Positions 1 through 10,542 of a stretch of DNA of 64,000 nt are shown here, one piece after another. The translations under genes were made by a program, and so were the position numbers. The notes under the pieces were generated by a model. It did no database searches and was not told where the DNA came from. It saw only the letters and a program-made list of their open reading frames with translations. The stretch covers positions 1 through 64,000 of the forward strand of contig JAJRTN010000159.1 in the NCBI GenBank assembly GCA_024278275.1, read 5' to 3'. Within the stretch, counting starts at the first letter, position 1; every line of letters starts with the position of its first letter. Source of the DNA: Candidatus Hydrogenedentota bacterium. GTDB lineage: Bacteria > Hydrogenedentota > Hydrogenedentia > Hydrogenedentales > JAJRTN01.

Positions 1-1
1 C

Positions 2-118
2 GGCAGATACCGAAGGCTCTCAAAGGACTATGAGCAATTGACCGAGAACAGCGAAGCCATGGTGCTCATCGCCATGATAAACCTCATGAGCAAAAGGTTG
101 CCCCACCCAAAGGCATAG
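2..118 (+). CDS. IS5-type transposase, C-terminal fragment (cut by window edge)
   Basis: The first 117 bases form an open frame that enters from outside the window and stops at 116-118. It reads GRYRRLSKDYEQLTENSEAM and continues to MSKRLPHPKA. This matches the C-terminal tail of IS5/IS427-type DDE transposases, where a RR-x-KDYE stretch followed by a short hydrophobic helix is typical. Only about 38 residues are visible, so intactness cannot be judged. The terminal inverted repeat of the element should lie shortly after the stop, within 119-170, but its partner is outside the window. Family assignment is by motif memory only. Confidence 0.6.
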   Translation, partial: GRYRRLSKDYEQLTENSEAMVLIAMINLMSKRLPHPKA

Positions 119-171
119 GGCCTTTGCAAACACCCTCTAAGTCTACAATGTTCACGCCAAGACCCCGGGCA

Positions 172-1152
172 TCAGCCCGCGTTCTCCCGCTGGTAGCGGT
201 CGAGGGCACAACCGGCGGAGCCGATCACCCCCGCGTCACCGCCCAGCCCGGCGGGCACGATCTCGCACCGATTGCCGGGCACCTCGAAACAGTTGGCCCG
301 GACCGCCTCGCGGACAGGCTTGAACAGCAGGTCGCCCGCGGCGATCATGCCGCCGCACAGCACTACCTTCTCGGGGTTCTGCATGTTGATCAGGCTGCCG
401 ATGCCGATGCCGAGCCAGGTGGCGGTTTCCTGAAAGACCCACCGGGCGAAAGCATCACCTTCCCCGGCGGCGTCGGAGATCATCTTCCCCGTGATGGTGT
501 CCGGCCGGCCATCGCACAGGAGATTGAGCTTCGAGTCCGGGTATTTGGCCAGGTTCTCGACGGCCGTCTTCACCATGCCGGTGACGGAGGCATAGGCCTC
601 CAGGCAACCCCGGTTGCCACAGCCGCACGCGCGGCCATCGCGCTGCACCTTGAGGTGGCCCAATTCCGCCGCCGTGCCGTCGATGCCGCGAAGCAAGCGG
701 CCGAACACCACGATGCCCCCCCCCACGCCCGTCCCGAGGGTCAACACGACCATGCTCTCCGTGCCCTGCCCCGCGCCGAGCCAGTACTCGCCGTAACAGG
801 CCACGTTCGCATCGTTGTCCACGTAGCAGGGCACGCCCAGGCGCTTCGCCATTTCGTCGGCGAGGGGCACGTCTTTCCAGCCCGGCAGGTTCGGCGGGCT
901 GTAGACCACGCCGGTGCGCCAGTTCATGGGCCCGGGCGCGCCGAACCCGGCCGCCAGCACGTCCTCGGGCGTCACATCGACCGCCTGCATGGCGTCACGC
1001 GCACTGGCCTCCATGGCCTCGAAGACCGCCACCGGCCCTTCACCCGCATGGGTGGGCCGGGAATCCTTCGACAATACCTCTTTGTCCGGTGTCACGATGG
1101 CGGTCTTCACGTTCGTCCCGCCGAGATCAACACCGATGATTACCTTGCTCAT
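172..1152 (-). CDS. ROK family sugar kinase (glucokinase-like)
   Basis: Cytoplasmic ATP-dependent sugar kinase of the ROK family, 326 aa, which would phosphorylate glucose or a related sugar. Visible motifs: the phosphate loop DLGGTN at residues 9-14, the catalytic-Asp segment VDNDAN (D114), ELGH at 163-166, and the ROK zinc site CGCGNRGC at 176-183. A longer frame runs upstream to 1224, but MSKVIIGVDLGGTN is the normal ROK N-terminus and follows a purine-rich stretch, so the start at 1152 was chosen. It lies just downstream of gltX on the same strand, separated by 81 bases. Substrate specificity (glucose, fructose or ManNAc) cannot be decided from sequence alone. Confidence 0.9.
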   Translation of the reverse strand: MSKVIIGVDLGGTNVKTAIVTPDKEVLSKDSRPTHAGEGPVAVFEAMEASARDAMQAVDVTPEDVLAAGFGAPGPMNWRTGVVYSPPNLPGWKDVPLADEMAKRLGVPCYVDNDANVACYGEYWLGAGQGTESMVVLTLGTGVGGGIVVFGRLLRGIDGTAAELGHLKVQRDGRACGCGNRGCLEAYASVTGMVKTAVENLAKYPDSKLNLLCDGRPDTITGKMISDAAGEGDAFARWVFQETATWLGIGIGSLINMQNPEKVVLCGGMIAAGDLLFKPVREAVRANCFEVPGNRCEIVPAGLGGDAGVIGSAGCALDRYQRENAG

Positions 1153-1233
1153 GCTCTTTTTCCCCTGGTGCTTCCCGCCCTCAACAGAAGAGGGAAAGGT
1201 CTGCACCGAATTCTGCCGGTCCACATTTTCGTA

Positions 1234-2694
1234 TTACAAACTCTTGACGTATTCCAGCCCCGCGCGCATGCGCTTGAGGCATTCTTCCTTGCCCAAGAGT
1301 TCGGCCAATTCGAACAGTCCGGGGCCGACGGACTTCCCGGTGAGGGCCAGGCGGGTGGGGTGAACCAGCTTGCCGAGGCCTTCGCCAGTCTCTTCCGCCA
1401 GCTTCGCGTAAGCCGCCTTAATGCCGTCGTGGGTCCAGTCGTTCACGCTTTCCATGGCCGCCATGAGCCGCGCCATGCGTTCCGCGGCATCGTCTTTCCG
1501 CCAGTGCTTCTTCACGGGCTTCTCTTCGTATTCGGTGATATCCTGGAAGAAGAAATCGGTTTGGGCGACGATGTCGTTGAGGGTGTGCAGTTTTTCCCGG
1601 CACATGGCGGCGAGTTGGAGAAGCCATGGCCGGGAACGGCCGCCGAGGTCGAAACCGGCCTTCTCCAGGATGGGCGTGACCAGGTCGAGTAGTTCCTCCA
1701 CGGACAGCATGCGGATGTGCTGGCCGTTGAGCCAGTTGAACTTCTTGAGGTCGAAGCGGGCCGCCGACTTGCCCCAACGATCGGGGGTGAAATGGGCCTG
1801 CAACTCCTCCGGCGTGAACAATTCGCGGTTCTCCTCCTCCGGGGTCCAGCCAAGAAGGGCCACGTAATTGATGAGGGCCTGCGGCAGGTAACCGTCGTCG
1901 CGCCAGTCGAGCACGTTGGCGCCGCGCATGCGCTTGCTGTATTTTTTGCCCGCCTCGTCGAGCACCATGGGCAGGTGCGCGAAGCGGGGCAGATCGTAAC
2001 CCAGCGCGTTGAAGAGCATGACGTGGCGGAAGGCGTTGGTGAGGTGGTCGTCGCCCCGGATGACGTGGGTGATCTTCATCATCCCGTCGTCCACCACCAC
2101 GGCCAGGTGGAAAATGGGGTCGCCGTTGGGCTTGAGGATGACAAAGTCGTCGATCTCGCGGTTCTCGGTGCGCACCGTGCCCTGCACCAGGTCCTCGATG
2201 ACGGTCGCCCCTTCGGGCACGCGAAAACGCACCACGTGGGGAGCGTCGCCCATGGCCGCCACTTCGTCCGGGGAGGCATCGCGCCACTTGCTGTGAAAAG
2301 ACCTGTTTTCCCGGCGGGCCGCTTCGCGTTCGGCCGCGATCTCTTCCCTGGTGAGAAAGCACTTGTAAGCCTTGCCCTCTTCCACCAGGCGAAGCCCCTC
2401 GCGGACATGAAGGTCACGCCGCTGGGACTGGCGATAGGGGCCATAATCGCCCTTCTCCGGTTCATCCCCAAAGGCGGGGCCTTCGTCCCAGTCAATTCCC
2501 AGCCACTTGAAGCCCTCGCACATGGCCGACACGAATTCTTCCTCCGTGCGGGCGGCGTCGGTGTCTTCGAGGCGGAGGATGAAGGTCCCGCCCATTTTGC
2601 GGGCGAAAAGATGGTTGAACAGGGCCATTTTCGCCGTGCCCAAGTGGAGAAAACCGGAGGGCGACGGGGCGATACGGCAGCGTACGGTACTCAT
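1234..2694 (-). CDS. gltX: glutamyl-tRNA synthetase
   Basis: Class I aminoacyl-tRNA synthetase that charges tRNA-Glu in the cytoplasm, 486 aa, normal length for bacterial GluRS. The HIGH-type motif is HLGT at residues 17-20. The KMSKS-type loop is KYSKR at 251-255, and the family segment RLEDTDAART lies at 41-50. The start at 2694 gives the canonical opening MSTVRCRIAPSPSGFLHLGT. A separate glnS lies 4.6 kb away, so this enzyme probably need not mischarge tRNA-Gln, although that is inference. It is followed on the same strand by the ROK kinase. Confidence 0.96.
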   Translation of the reverse strand: MSTVRCRIAPSPSGFLHLGTAKMALFNHLFARKMGGTFILRLEDTDAARTEEEFVSAMCEGFKWLGIDWDEGPAFGDEPEKGDYGPYRQSQRRDLHVREGLRLVEEGKAYKCFLTREEIAAEREAARRENRSFHSKWRDASPDEVAAMGDAPHVVRFRVPEGATVIEDLVQGTVRTENREIDDFVILKPNGDPIFHLAVVVDDGMMKITHVIRGDDHLTNAFRHVMLFNALGYDLPRFAHLPMVLDEAGKKYSKRMRGANVLDWRDDGYLPQALINYVALLGWTPEEENRELFTPEELQAHFTPDRWGKSAARFDLKKFNWLNGQHIRMLSVEELLDLVTPILEKAGFDLGGRSRPWLLQLAAMCREKLHTLNDIVAQTDFFFQDITEYEEKPVKKHWRKDDAAERMARLMAAMESVNDWTHDGIKAAYAKLAEETGEGLGKLVHPTRLALTGKSVGPGLFELAELLGKEECLKRMRAGLEYVKSL

Positions 2695-2810
2695 GAATGC
2701 TCCTGGTACGTTAAGGTTTCCACGGGACGGCAGGATACCATGCGCCCCGGGGAATATGCATCCCGGTGAGATGAAAAACTACCGCTCACGAAGGGACGGC
2801 CGAAGGAGTA

Positions 2811-3995
2811 CTAATCCCCCGCCTGGACCCAGGCCTCATTGAAATGAACATGCTTGACGGTCTTGAGGTTGTACGAGTAGGTGGCGTGGAGTGAGCCGTC
2901 TTTCGCCTGGATGACGGAGGGATAGTCGAAGCGGCCGCCGGGGGTGTTCTCCAGGTGGCGGGTCCATTTCCAGGTCTTGCCATCGTCGGCGGAGATGGAA
3001 ACGGCCAGGCGGTCGCGGGGCGAGTCTTCCTGGTCGTTGTAAATGAGCAACAGATGGCCGTTCTTCAGGTAGAGGATCTCAAGCCCCGAGAAAGGATGAA
3101 CCCGGTCCGTCAACGTGGGAAGCGACCACGTCATGCCGCCATCGGTGGACACACTGCGCCGGATATGCACTTCATCGTCGGCGCTGCGGAAGAAGGCCAA
3201 CAGGGTGCCATCGGGGGCTTCCGTCACGGTGGGCTGCTCCAGGCCCGCCAGGGGCACCGCATCGGAGATGGTCCACGTTCCCCCGCCGTCCTTCGTGATC
3301 GCCATGGAGACCACACCGAAGTTCTCGTTGCCAAGGGGGAGCAGCATGGCCCCGTCGGAGCGGCGGAGCGGGTGTGCCCGGGGCATCCAGCCCAGGCGGA
3401 CCTGGAGGGGATCCTTCAGGCGCTTGCCCAACCACGCATCGGTGGACTCTTTCTCCCGCACCCGTTTGGGCAGGGCGTTCCGCAAGGCGGTCTCGAATCC
3501 CGTGGGATGGGGAACCAGCACCCGCGCCGCGAACCACGCGGGCCGGCCGGGCCGCTGGTAGTCCGACGCAATCCGGTATTGAACCAGGGCACTGCCCCAG
3601 GTGTTTTCCGGAACCCCCAGCAAGGTCGCGTAAACCAGCCAGAGCCGCCCCGCCCCGTCGATGGCCAGGCACGGGTTGTTGTCCGAAACGCCAAAGGTAT
3701 CGGCCATGACGAAAGGAGCATTCCACCGGTCCGCGCCCTTGGGCAGGCGCGCGCCCCCGATACGGACATCGTCGCTCTTGTCGCCCTGGGCGGAGAAATA
3801 GGGCGGCGACAGGGGCGTGCCGTTTTCATACCACGCCGCCAGGAGATCGCCGTTCGGGCATTCCACGACGCAGGACGCATGAACATGCCCCGGCGTCTGG
3901 TCCGTGGGTTCAAAGACAAGACGGCTTTCGTAAAGGGCCTCCTCCGCGCCGGCAACCGTGGCGAATAAGAGAACCCAGGGTAGAACAACGCGCAT
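2811..3995 (-). CDS. secreted sialidase/BNR-repeat (Asp-box) protein
   Basis: A 394-aa exported six-bladed-propeller protein of the sialidase superfamily. The start at 3995 (MRVVLPWVLLFATVAGAEEA) gives a clean signal peptide and is preceded by AAGGAG nine bases upstream. The frame open further upstream to 4082 has no such support. Asp-box motifs are visible as TKDGGGTWTI, STDGGMTWSL and SADDGKTWKW. The SLPT and FSGLE segments resemble bacterial exo-sialidase-like proteins common in planctomycete and Hydrogenedentota genomes. Whether it cleaves sialic acid is uncertain, since most such homologues are uncharacterised. It is probably part of the polysaccharide-degrading repertoire. Confidence 0.8.
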   Translation of the reverse strand: MRVVLPWVLLFATVAGAEEALYESRLVFEPTDQTPGHVHASCVVECPNGDLLAAWYENGTPLSPPYFSAQGDKSDDVRIGGARLPKGADRWNAPFVMADTFGVSDNNPCLAIDGAGRLWLVYATLLGVPENTWGSALVQYRIASDYQRPGRPAWFAARVLVPHPTGFETALRNALPKRVREKESTDAWLGKRLKDPLQVRLGWMPRAHPLRRSDGAMLLPLGNENFGVVSMAITKDGGGTWTISDAVPLAGLEQPTVTEAPDGTLLAFFRSADDEVHIRRSVSTDGGMTWSLPTLTDRVHPFSGLEILYLKNGHLLLIYNDQEDSPRDRLAVSISADDGKTWKWTRHLENTPGGRFDYPSVIQAKDGSLHATYSYNLKTVKHVHFNEAWVQAGD

Positions 3996-4104
3996 GACTT
4001 GGTACTCCTTGGCCGATGTGTGGTCCCATGCAGGTCGTGGCAGAGAGGGCATTCCGCCGCCAGTCGGCAAAGCCCTGTTCATGCCCCGCAGATTGATCGA
4101 ACAC

Positions 4105-4470
4105 CTACGGATCCTCTTCCGGCGGAGGCCTATCGGCGCCTATCGCCTCGAGTTGCCGAATCAGCAAAGGCAGTTCGTTCCTGCAAATCCTCCAGAGAAC
4201 CTCATGGCGTACTTGATCGTATTCATGGGCCAGTACGTTCCGCAAACCGATGATGGATTTCCACGGTATGTCGGTAAGTGCATCGCGTGTTTCACTGGAA
4301 ACTCGCCGCGCCGCCTCGCCGACAATCTCGAGATTGCGTTCCACGGCGCTTCGGAACATCCGGTCGGAGAGAAGGTCGTTGAAATGCCGCCCCTCGATGA
4401 AACCGAGGACCGCCCCCACGGCATCTGCCATATCCCACAGATAGGCTTTGTCTCTGTCGTCAGGCGGCAT
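4105..4470 (-). CDS. hepT: HepT-like HEPN toxin (DUF86)
   Basis: A 121-aa all-alpha HEPN/DUF86 protein, the toxin half of a type VII (MntA/HepT) toxin-antitoxin pair. The RNase signature R-x4-H-x-Y is visible as RNVLAHEY, with R77, H82 and Y84, so the catalytic motif is intact. The start codon lies inside the 3' end of the upstream nucleotidyltransferase gene (11-base overlap), the normal arrangement for these pairs. In the characterised family the antitoxin AMPylates a Tyr next to this motif, and Y84 is available for that. Function in this organism is inferred. Confidence 0.85.
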   Translation of the reverse strand: MPPDDRDKAYLWDMADAVGAVLGFIEGRHFNDLLSDRMFRSAVERNLEIVGEAARRVSSETRDALTDIPWKSIIGLRNVLAHEYDQVRHEVLWRICRNELPLLIRQLEAIGADRPPPEEDP

Positions 4471-4786
4471 AAATCACCTCGCGCGTCCTCAGGATCTCAC
4501 GCTTCCGCCATGGATTTCTCAAGGCTTCCTTTTCGACAAGATCAATCGAGCGTCCGTAGGATGCCTTGAGTTCGTCTTTCATCTCCAGCAAGTCAGCCAT
4601 GTCAAGGGAAGTTCCCGGCTCAAAGCTCACCAGAAAATCCAGGTCGCTGTCCGGCCCAAAGTCATCGCGCAACGCCGACCCGAAGATCGACAACTCCCGT
4701 ATCCTCCACTTGCGGCAAAACGCCGCCAGTGCCTCCCGATCCAGTTGCACATTCGCATTCACGGCTTCGTTCTCCCTTTCGCACAT
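4460..4786 (-). CDS. mntA: MntA-like nucleotidyltransferase antitoxin
   Basis: A 108-aa minimal nucleotidyltransferase. The polymerase-beta signature GSALRDDFGPDSDLDFLV lies at residues 36-53, with G36-S37 and the metal-binding D48 and D50. It is encoded directly upstream of the HEPN/DUF86 gene with an 11-base overlap. In studied systems this protein neutralises HepT by transferring AMP to it. The length is normal for the family. The 5' flank holds a MITE-like palindrome (4819-4953), possibly placed within the promoter region. Confidence 0.87.
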   Translation of the reverse strand: MCERENEAVNANVQLDREALAAFCRKWRIRELSIFGSALRDDFGPDSDLDFLVSFEPGTSLDMADLLEMKDELKASYGRSIDLVEKEALRNPWRKREILRTREVIYAA

Positions 4787-4818
4787 ACTACTTCACCTCA
4801 ATCTATCCGGTCCACCCC

Positions 4819-4953
4819 ATGCCTCTCCAGGTGCCATTTGCAAAAAGCTGATTAGCGAGACCGCCACATAATCCTGTATGTTGCGGCTCTCTTAGCCGCA
4901 ACATACAGGATGGCACTTAAAAAAATCCTCAATTTCGCAAATGCCTCTCCAGG
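4819..4953. repeat. MITE-like palindromic element with 13-bp flanking direct repeats
   Basis: The 13-base direct repeat atgcctctccagg occurs at 4819-4831 and again at 4941-4953. Between the copies is a 109-bp imperfect palindrome. Its centre is a perfect 18-bp stem (4871-4888 with 4894-4911) around a 5-base loop. The outer arms share catttgc/gcaaatg and GATT/AATC blocks. No transposase or convincing protein is encoded. The layout fits a non-autonomous inserted element, with the direct repeat as target duplication, but no second copy is visible in this window. Confidence 0.55.
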
Positions 4954-5034
4954 AGGGGGGCGCAAGAGAGGTGAGGGGGGGGACAAGATACGGGACTGGG
5001 GAACCGTGGCGGCGCGGCGTTTCTGCTTCCCGGC

Positions 5035-6222
5035 CTACCCCAACGCCTTCAGCATACGCTCGCGGCGGATGGACCGGATGTCGCGGACGATGGCTTCGCG
5101 CATGGCTTTTCCCGCTTCACTCTGCTGGGGGTAGGACATGAAGGTCAATTCCAGGTGGAGCTGTTCCGCGATACGGACGGCCATGAGGGGCCAGATGACG
5201 CCGATATCGCCGATAATGGGGACGCTCCCCTCGTGACGGGCGAAACCGGACATCTCCATGCGGAAAGGTACCTTAAACATCTTGGTCTTCGGAAGGCCGT
5301 CGGCGATGGCCTGCTGCACGGCATGGTCGCCCTGCTCGGCTTGATAGACCTTTTCCAGCGCGGGATCCAAATCGATGCGGATGAGGCTCTTGCCTTCCAG
5401 GGAGTAACTGTAGCCGCCGTCCCAGGCGGACCACAGGCCGTGACCGGTGTAGCGTTCGCAGGGGCCGTCGTGGATCTCCTGGGTCAGCGCCACGGCCGAT
5501 TCAATGATCACGTCCGCCGACGCCAGCATCCGGGCCAGGCGCCCGGCGCGTTCCGTAATGCTCATGCTGTCCCCGATGGCGAGGCCCGTCGCGCCGCCGC
5601 CGATCAGTTGCGGTATGGTCACCAGCACGGGCAGGTTCCGTTTCGCGCCCATGCCGATCATGGTGCGTTCGTCCGCGCCCAGGCCGGCGATTTCCTCGAA
5701 GGAGCGGCCGTGATCACGGGCCAGGGCCGCGATCTCGCCGGACAGACGCTCGATCCAGAGGCCCATGGGGTAGCCGAGATTTCCCGCGGCCTTGATGATG
5801 GTCTTCCCGTCAGCCGCTTCGAGTTTACTGATCAGGGCCGCATCCACATCCATGCCACGGGCGATCTCTTCCGCGATTTCCGGCGTCATGAGGGTCAGCT
5901 CAAAGTCGCCGCCCCGTGGCAGCAGGGAGGCCTCCAGCCCCAATTCAACACCGTTGCACCGCTTCACCTTGTCCAGCGTGCCGCCCATTTCATGGGCCAC
6001 CACCGCCGAACTCGTGGATACACCATCGACCACGCCCACGCGCATCAGCTCGGCGATGAGCGTGGTCACGCCCTCGTGGATGTTCGGGCCGCTGCCGGTC
6101 ACCACCACGACCTTCCCGCCCTTTTCTTTCGCGCCGACAACGCGGTTTACCGCTTCGTCCAGGCGCTCCCTGGGGGTGTCGTCCAACTGATCATACAGGT
6201 CTCGCAGCCATGCCTTATCCAT
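5035..6222 (-). CDS. conserved protein of unknown function
   Basis: A 395-aa protein, probably cytoplasmic, with no signal peptide or membrane segment. I do not recognise the family with certainty. The N-terminal third looks like an alpha/beta Rossmann-type nucleotide or sugar-phosphate fold: VVVVTGSGPNIHEG near residues 38-51, then GVSTSSAVVAHEMGG. Later blocks are rich in Gly and acidic residues (LIGGGATGLAIGDSMS, TGHGLWSAWDGGY). A distant deoxyhypusine-synthase-like fold was considered but not supported by a recognisable catalytic Lys motif. The gene starts 9 bases after kdsB on the same strand and is probably co-transcribed with it, which hints at nucleotide-sugar or envelope metabolism. 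Confidence 0.75.
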   Translation of the reverse strand: MDKAWLRDLYDQLDDTPRERLDEAVNRVVGAKEKGGKVVVVTGSGPNIHEGVTTLIAELMRVGVVDGVSTSSAVVAHEMGGTLDKVKRCNGVELGLEASLLPRGGDFELTLMTPEIAEEIARGMDVDAALISKLEAADGKTIIKAAGNLGYPMGLWIERLSGEIAALARDHGRSFEEIAGLGADERTMIGMGAKRNLPVLVTIPQLIGGGATGLAIGDSMSITERAGRLARMLASADVIIESAVALTQEIHDGPCERYTGHGLWSAWDGGYSYSLEGKSLIRIDLDPALEKVYQAEQGDHAVQQAIADGLPKTKMFKVPFRMEMSGFARHEGSVPIIGDIGVIWPLMAVRIAEQLHLELTFMSYPQQSEAGKAMREAIVRDIRSIRRERMLKALG

Positions 6223-6231
6223 GATCCACCT

Positions 6232-6990
6232 CTATCCTGAATGCCGTTCCCGGAGCATGGCTTCTCCCCGCGCCAAATCTTCCGGCGTGTCAATGCTGAA
6301 CCCGTGGAAAGCCTGGTCCGCGCAGGCGGTTTCCACCACGCGAATGCGCAGGCCGTGCTCCAGCCAGCGCAACTGTTCCAACGACTCGACCCGCTCCAGC
6401 ACCGTCGCGGGCAGGGCGGCCAACTTCAGCAGCGTTTCCCGGCGATACACGTAAAGCCCCACATGCTCATACACTCCATGGGGAACCTCTTTGTGCGGAT
6501 AGGGAATAAGCGAGCGGGAAAAATACAGGGCGTCGCCCGCCAGGTTCACCACCACCTTGACCACGCCGGGATCCTGCAAGTCCGCCTTCCGCGCAATCGG
6601 ATACATGAGGGTGGACAATTCAACCGCGGTATCCTCCAACAGCGGTCGCACCCCTTCCTCGATCATGATCGGGTCGAAAAAGGGCTGGTCGCCCTGGATG
6701 TTGACGATGATATCGCCGTCCAGGGCGTGCGCGGCCTCCGCTATCCGGTCGGTACCGCTGGCGTGGTCGGCGCGGGTCATGCACACCTTCCCGCCGAAAC
6801 CTTCCACCACGTCGCGGATGCGCGGGTCGTCCGTGGCCACGTGGAGGCTGTCCAGCCATGGGGAAGCCGCGCAGCGTTCATACACTTGTTGAATCATGGG
6901 CTTCCCGAGCAACAACGCCAGGGGCTTCCCCGGAAAACGGGAAGAGCCGTATCGGGCCGGAATGATTCCCGCAATGTTTCGTGTACGCAT
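6232..6990 (-). CDS. kdsB: 3-deoxy-manno-octulosonate cytidylyltransferase
   Basis: CMP-Kdo synthetase, 252 aa, which activates Kdo with CTP for lipopolysaccharide inner-core assembly. Diagnostic segments: IPARYGSSRFPGKPL at residues 10-24 (nucleotide-binding loop), TRADHASGTDRIAEA, and NIQGDQPF with the metal-binding Asp. HVGLYVYRRETLL near residue 177 is also typical. Length and motifs fit active KdsB. Its presence implies an outer membrane with Kdo-containing LPS. The unrecognised 395-aa gene follows after 9 bases on the same strand. Confidence 0.96.
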   Translation of the reverse strand: MRTRNIAGIIPARYGSSRFPGKPLALLLGKPMIQQVYERCAASPWLDSLHVATDDPRIRDVVEGFGGKVCMTRADHASGTDRIAEAAHALDGDIIVNIQGDQPFFDPIMIEEGVRPLLEDTAVELSTLMYPIARKADLQDPGVVKVVVNLAGDALYFSRSLIPYPHKEVPHGVYEHVGLYVYRRETLLKLAALPATVLERVESLEQLRWLEHGLRIRVVETACADQAFHGFSIDTPEDLARGEAMLRERHSG

Positions 6991-7318
6991 GGCCGTTTTC
7001 CACCTTGTGAGTCAGGCCCTCGGGCAGGGGTGAAGGGGAGGCCCTTGCGAAACCGGGGATCTCCCCATGCGCCATCCATGGAACCACCTTCGGTCCCAGT
7101 ACATGAATCGGGGGCTTGTGCGTCTCCGTTACACCTCCGGCTCCATGTCGCCCCTTGAGAATACCGGGTTCCCGGAAGCCGAAACAACCGGAACGCACAT
7201 CCGCGCGGCCCGCCCGGGCGCAGCGCCGCCAGCTTGAACGTTCGGGGGACAATGGCCGATAATCCGGTGGTAATCACCCGTTTTCCCACGATTGAATTAA
7301 ACCGGAGAAAGTTGCATC
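6991..7318. other. 328-bp divergent intergenic region (kdsB / glnS)
   Basis: Spacer between the divergently transcribed kdsB and glnS genes. It must hold both promoters, but no good -35/-10 pair, RNA gene or protein was recognised. A GGAGAAAG ribosome binding site for glnS ends shortly before 7319. Confidence 0.5.
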
Positions 7319-9016
<1,698 letters not shown>

Positions 9017-9192
9017 AGGCGCACGAACCGGGGCAATGCCTATCGTCCCCGGCTCATGGCTCCCCGCTCTTGCCGGAATGACGGCGGGACGTGGAGGCGC
9101 AAAGCAACTGCCACCATCATCACGAAAGCTCCTCCCCCAAGGCGCTCAAGCGCTTACCGGACCGCCCCCGGGGAAGCGATGGGGCAGGAAGA

Positions 9193-10542
9193 TTACTTCA
9201 GGTGGTAGAGTCTGAGCGGCGTGGGCGACGGCCAGGGTTTTTCCCTCGGGCGGTCGCGGTGGGGGCCGAGGGTTTCCCAGCGGAGGATATAGCGGGTGCC
9301 GGGAAGGTTGGTACGGCCCAAATCGCCCGTGTAATTGACTTGCATACCGGGAAAAGACGATTCAACTTTTCCCAGTTCGGGGGGGATACCGGGAGGTGGC
9401 AGAGGCAGGCGTTCAACAGGCGCCAGGTTCTTGGGGTCGAGGCGCCACCGCTGGGTGCCGAGCTTGTCGTGCCGTGTGATCTGCGTAAGCGATCCGTCGG
9501 CTTCCACCTTAAGGGCAAACACGCGCAACTCGAATTTTATGGTGCCGCCGCCGCTGAAATCCCAACGGTAGTCGAAGTTGCTGCTTTGGTAAATATGCCA
9601 GCCGTCGGACTCCAGGCGGGCGTTGTAGACCTGCGTATTGCCCTCATTGTCATACTTGTGATAGGTGAGTACGACCCGCTTCTCCCCGTCGAAGCCGATG
9701 CGTGTATTACCGTTGATAATGCCGCCGCCCGGCGGTACCGGATCGATCACCTCGCAAGTGGCAAAGGTGATGGGCAGCGCCAGTGCTTCGCCCCGGCTGT
9801 TTTCCCAGTGACGGAGGTCCTTGCTCCGGGCGTAACTGAGGTCGTGGTTGCTTTCGCACTTGCTCGTGTCCCGCCAGACCCAACAGAGGTGGTAATAGCC
9901 GTCCGGCCCCCGTTGTGGCCCGGTGAGGTAGGCGTTTCGCTTCCCTTCGCCATCCACCAGGGGCTGATCGAGCAAACGCGACCAGGTTCGCGTGGCGTGG
10001 TCGTAGATATTGTATATCTGGTTTCCCGCCCCGCTGCTGCCGTCCCGATAGGTGAAGATCAATTCGTTGGCAGGCCCGCGAAAGAAACGGGGGTACGTGG
10101 CACGCCCTTCCTCCGTGCCGACCATGTGTTCGATGCGCTCGAAGCTCGTAATGTCGTGGGGACGGGTCGTGCGGAAATAGACCAGGGGCACCACGTGCAT
10201 GTTGCCGGACAAGTGAAGACAGTCATCGTCATCGAGGGTCATGGTGATGGTATTGTGGCTGTCCCACCCAACCCGCTCCGGCAAGACCTTGAAAGTCCAT
10301 TTCCCGCCTCCGTCCAGTTCCCGGGAGCCCACGGTCAGGTTCCGGTTGGCATCGTAGAAAGCCACGTACTGATACGGCGCATGGGTAAGGAGGGCGAAGC
10401 CCACGGGGTGTCCGGCCCAAACCGGTGCGACCTCCTCCACCCGGTCCACCGTCACCCCGACGGCGGTGGCGGTGGCCAGGAGCGCGGCCAGGAAACAGGC
10501 GATGAGATGCATTTCTTTCAGGCCCATAACGATCCTTTTCAT
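9193..10542 (-). CDS. secreted BNR-repeat propeller protein (BNR_4 / PL24-25-like)
   Basis: A 449-aa exported protein with an N-terminal signal peptide (hydrophobic MHLIACFLAALLATATAVG at about residues 11-29). The body resembles the BNR_4 family, which includes ulvan and related polysaccharide lyases of PL24/PL25. Segments such as HNTITMTLDDDDCLHLSGNM, TYPRFFRGP, TYRDGSSGAGNQIYNIYD and YHLCWVWRDT fit that seven-bladed propeller. The HN and CWVWRDT blocks sit where this family places active-site residues. The substrate is unknown, but lyase or hydrolase action on an acidic polysaccharide is a fair guess. The start could also be the in-frame ATG five codons later. Confidence 0.72.
   Translation of the reverse strand: MKRIVMGLKEMHLIACFLAALLATATAVGVTVDRVEEVAPVWAGHPVGFALLTHAPYQYVAFYDANRNLTVGSRELDGGGKWTFKVLPERVGWDSHNTITMTLDDDDCLHLSGNMHVVPLVYFRTTRPHDITSFERIEHMVGTEEGRATYPRFFRGPANELIFTYRDGSSGAGNQIYNIYDHATRTWSRLLDQPLVDGEGKRNAYLTGPQRGPDGYYHLCWVWRDTSKCESNHDLSYARSKDLRHWENSRGEALALPITFATCEVIDPVPPGGGIINGNTRIGFDGEKRVVLTYHKYDNEGNTQVYNARLESDGWHIYQSSNFDYRWDFSGGGTIKFELRVFALKVEADGSLTQITRHDKLGTQRWRLDPKNLAPVERLPLPPPGIPPELGKVESSFPGMQVNYTGDLGRTNLPGTRYILRWETLGPHRDRPREKPWPSPTPLRLYHLK

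Noticed and set aside
124-1692. Long plus-strand open frame across the ROK/gltX region
   Set aside because: Both genes are clear on the minus strand; the frame shows no family similarity and uses antisense codons of the GC-rich genes.
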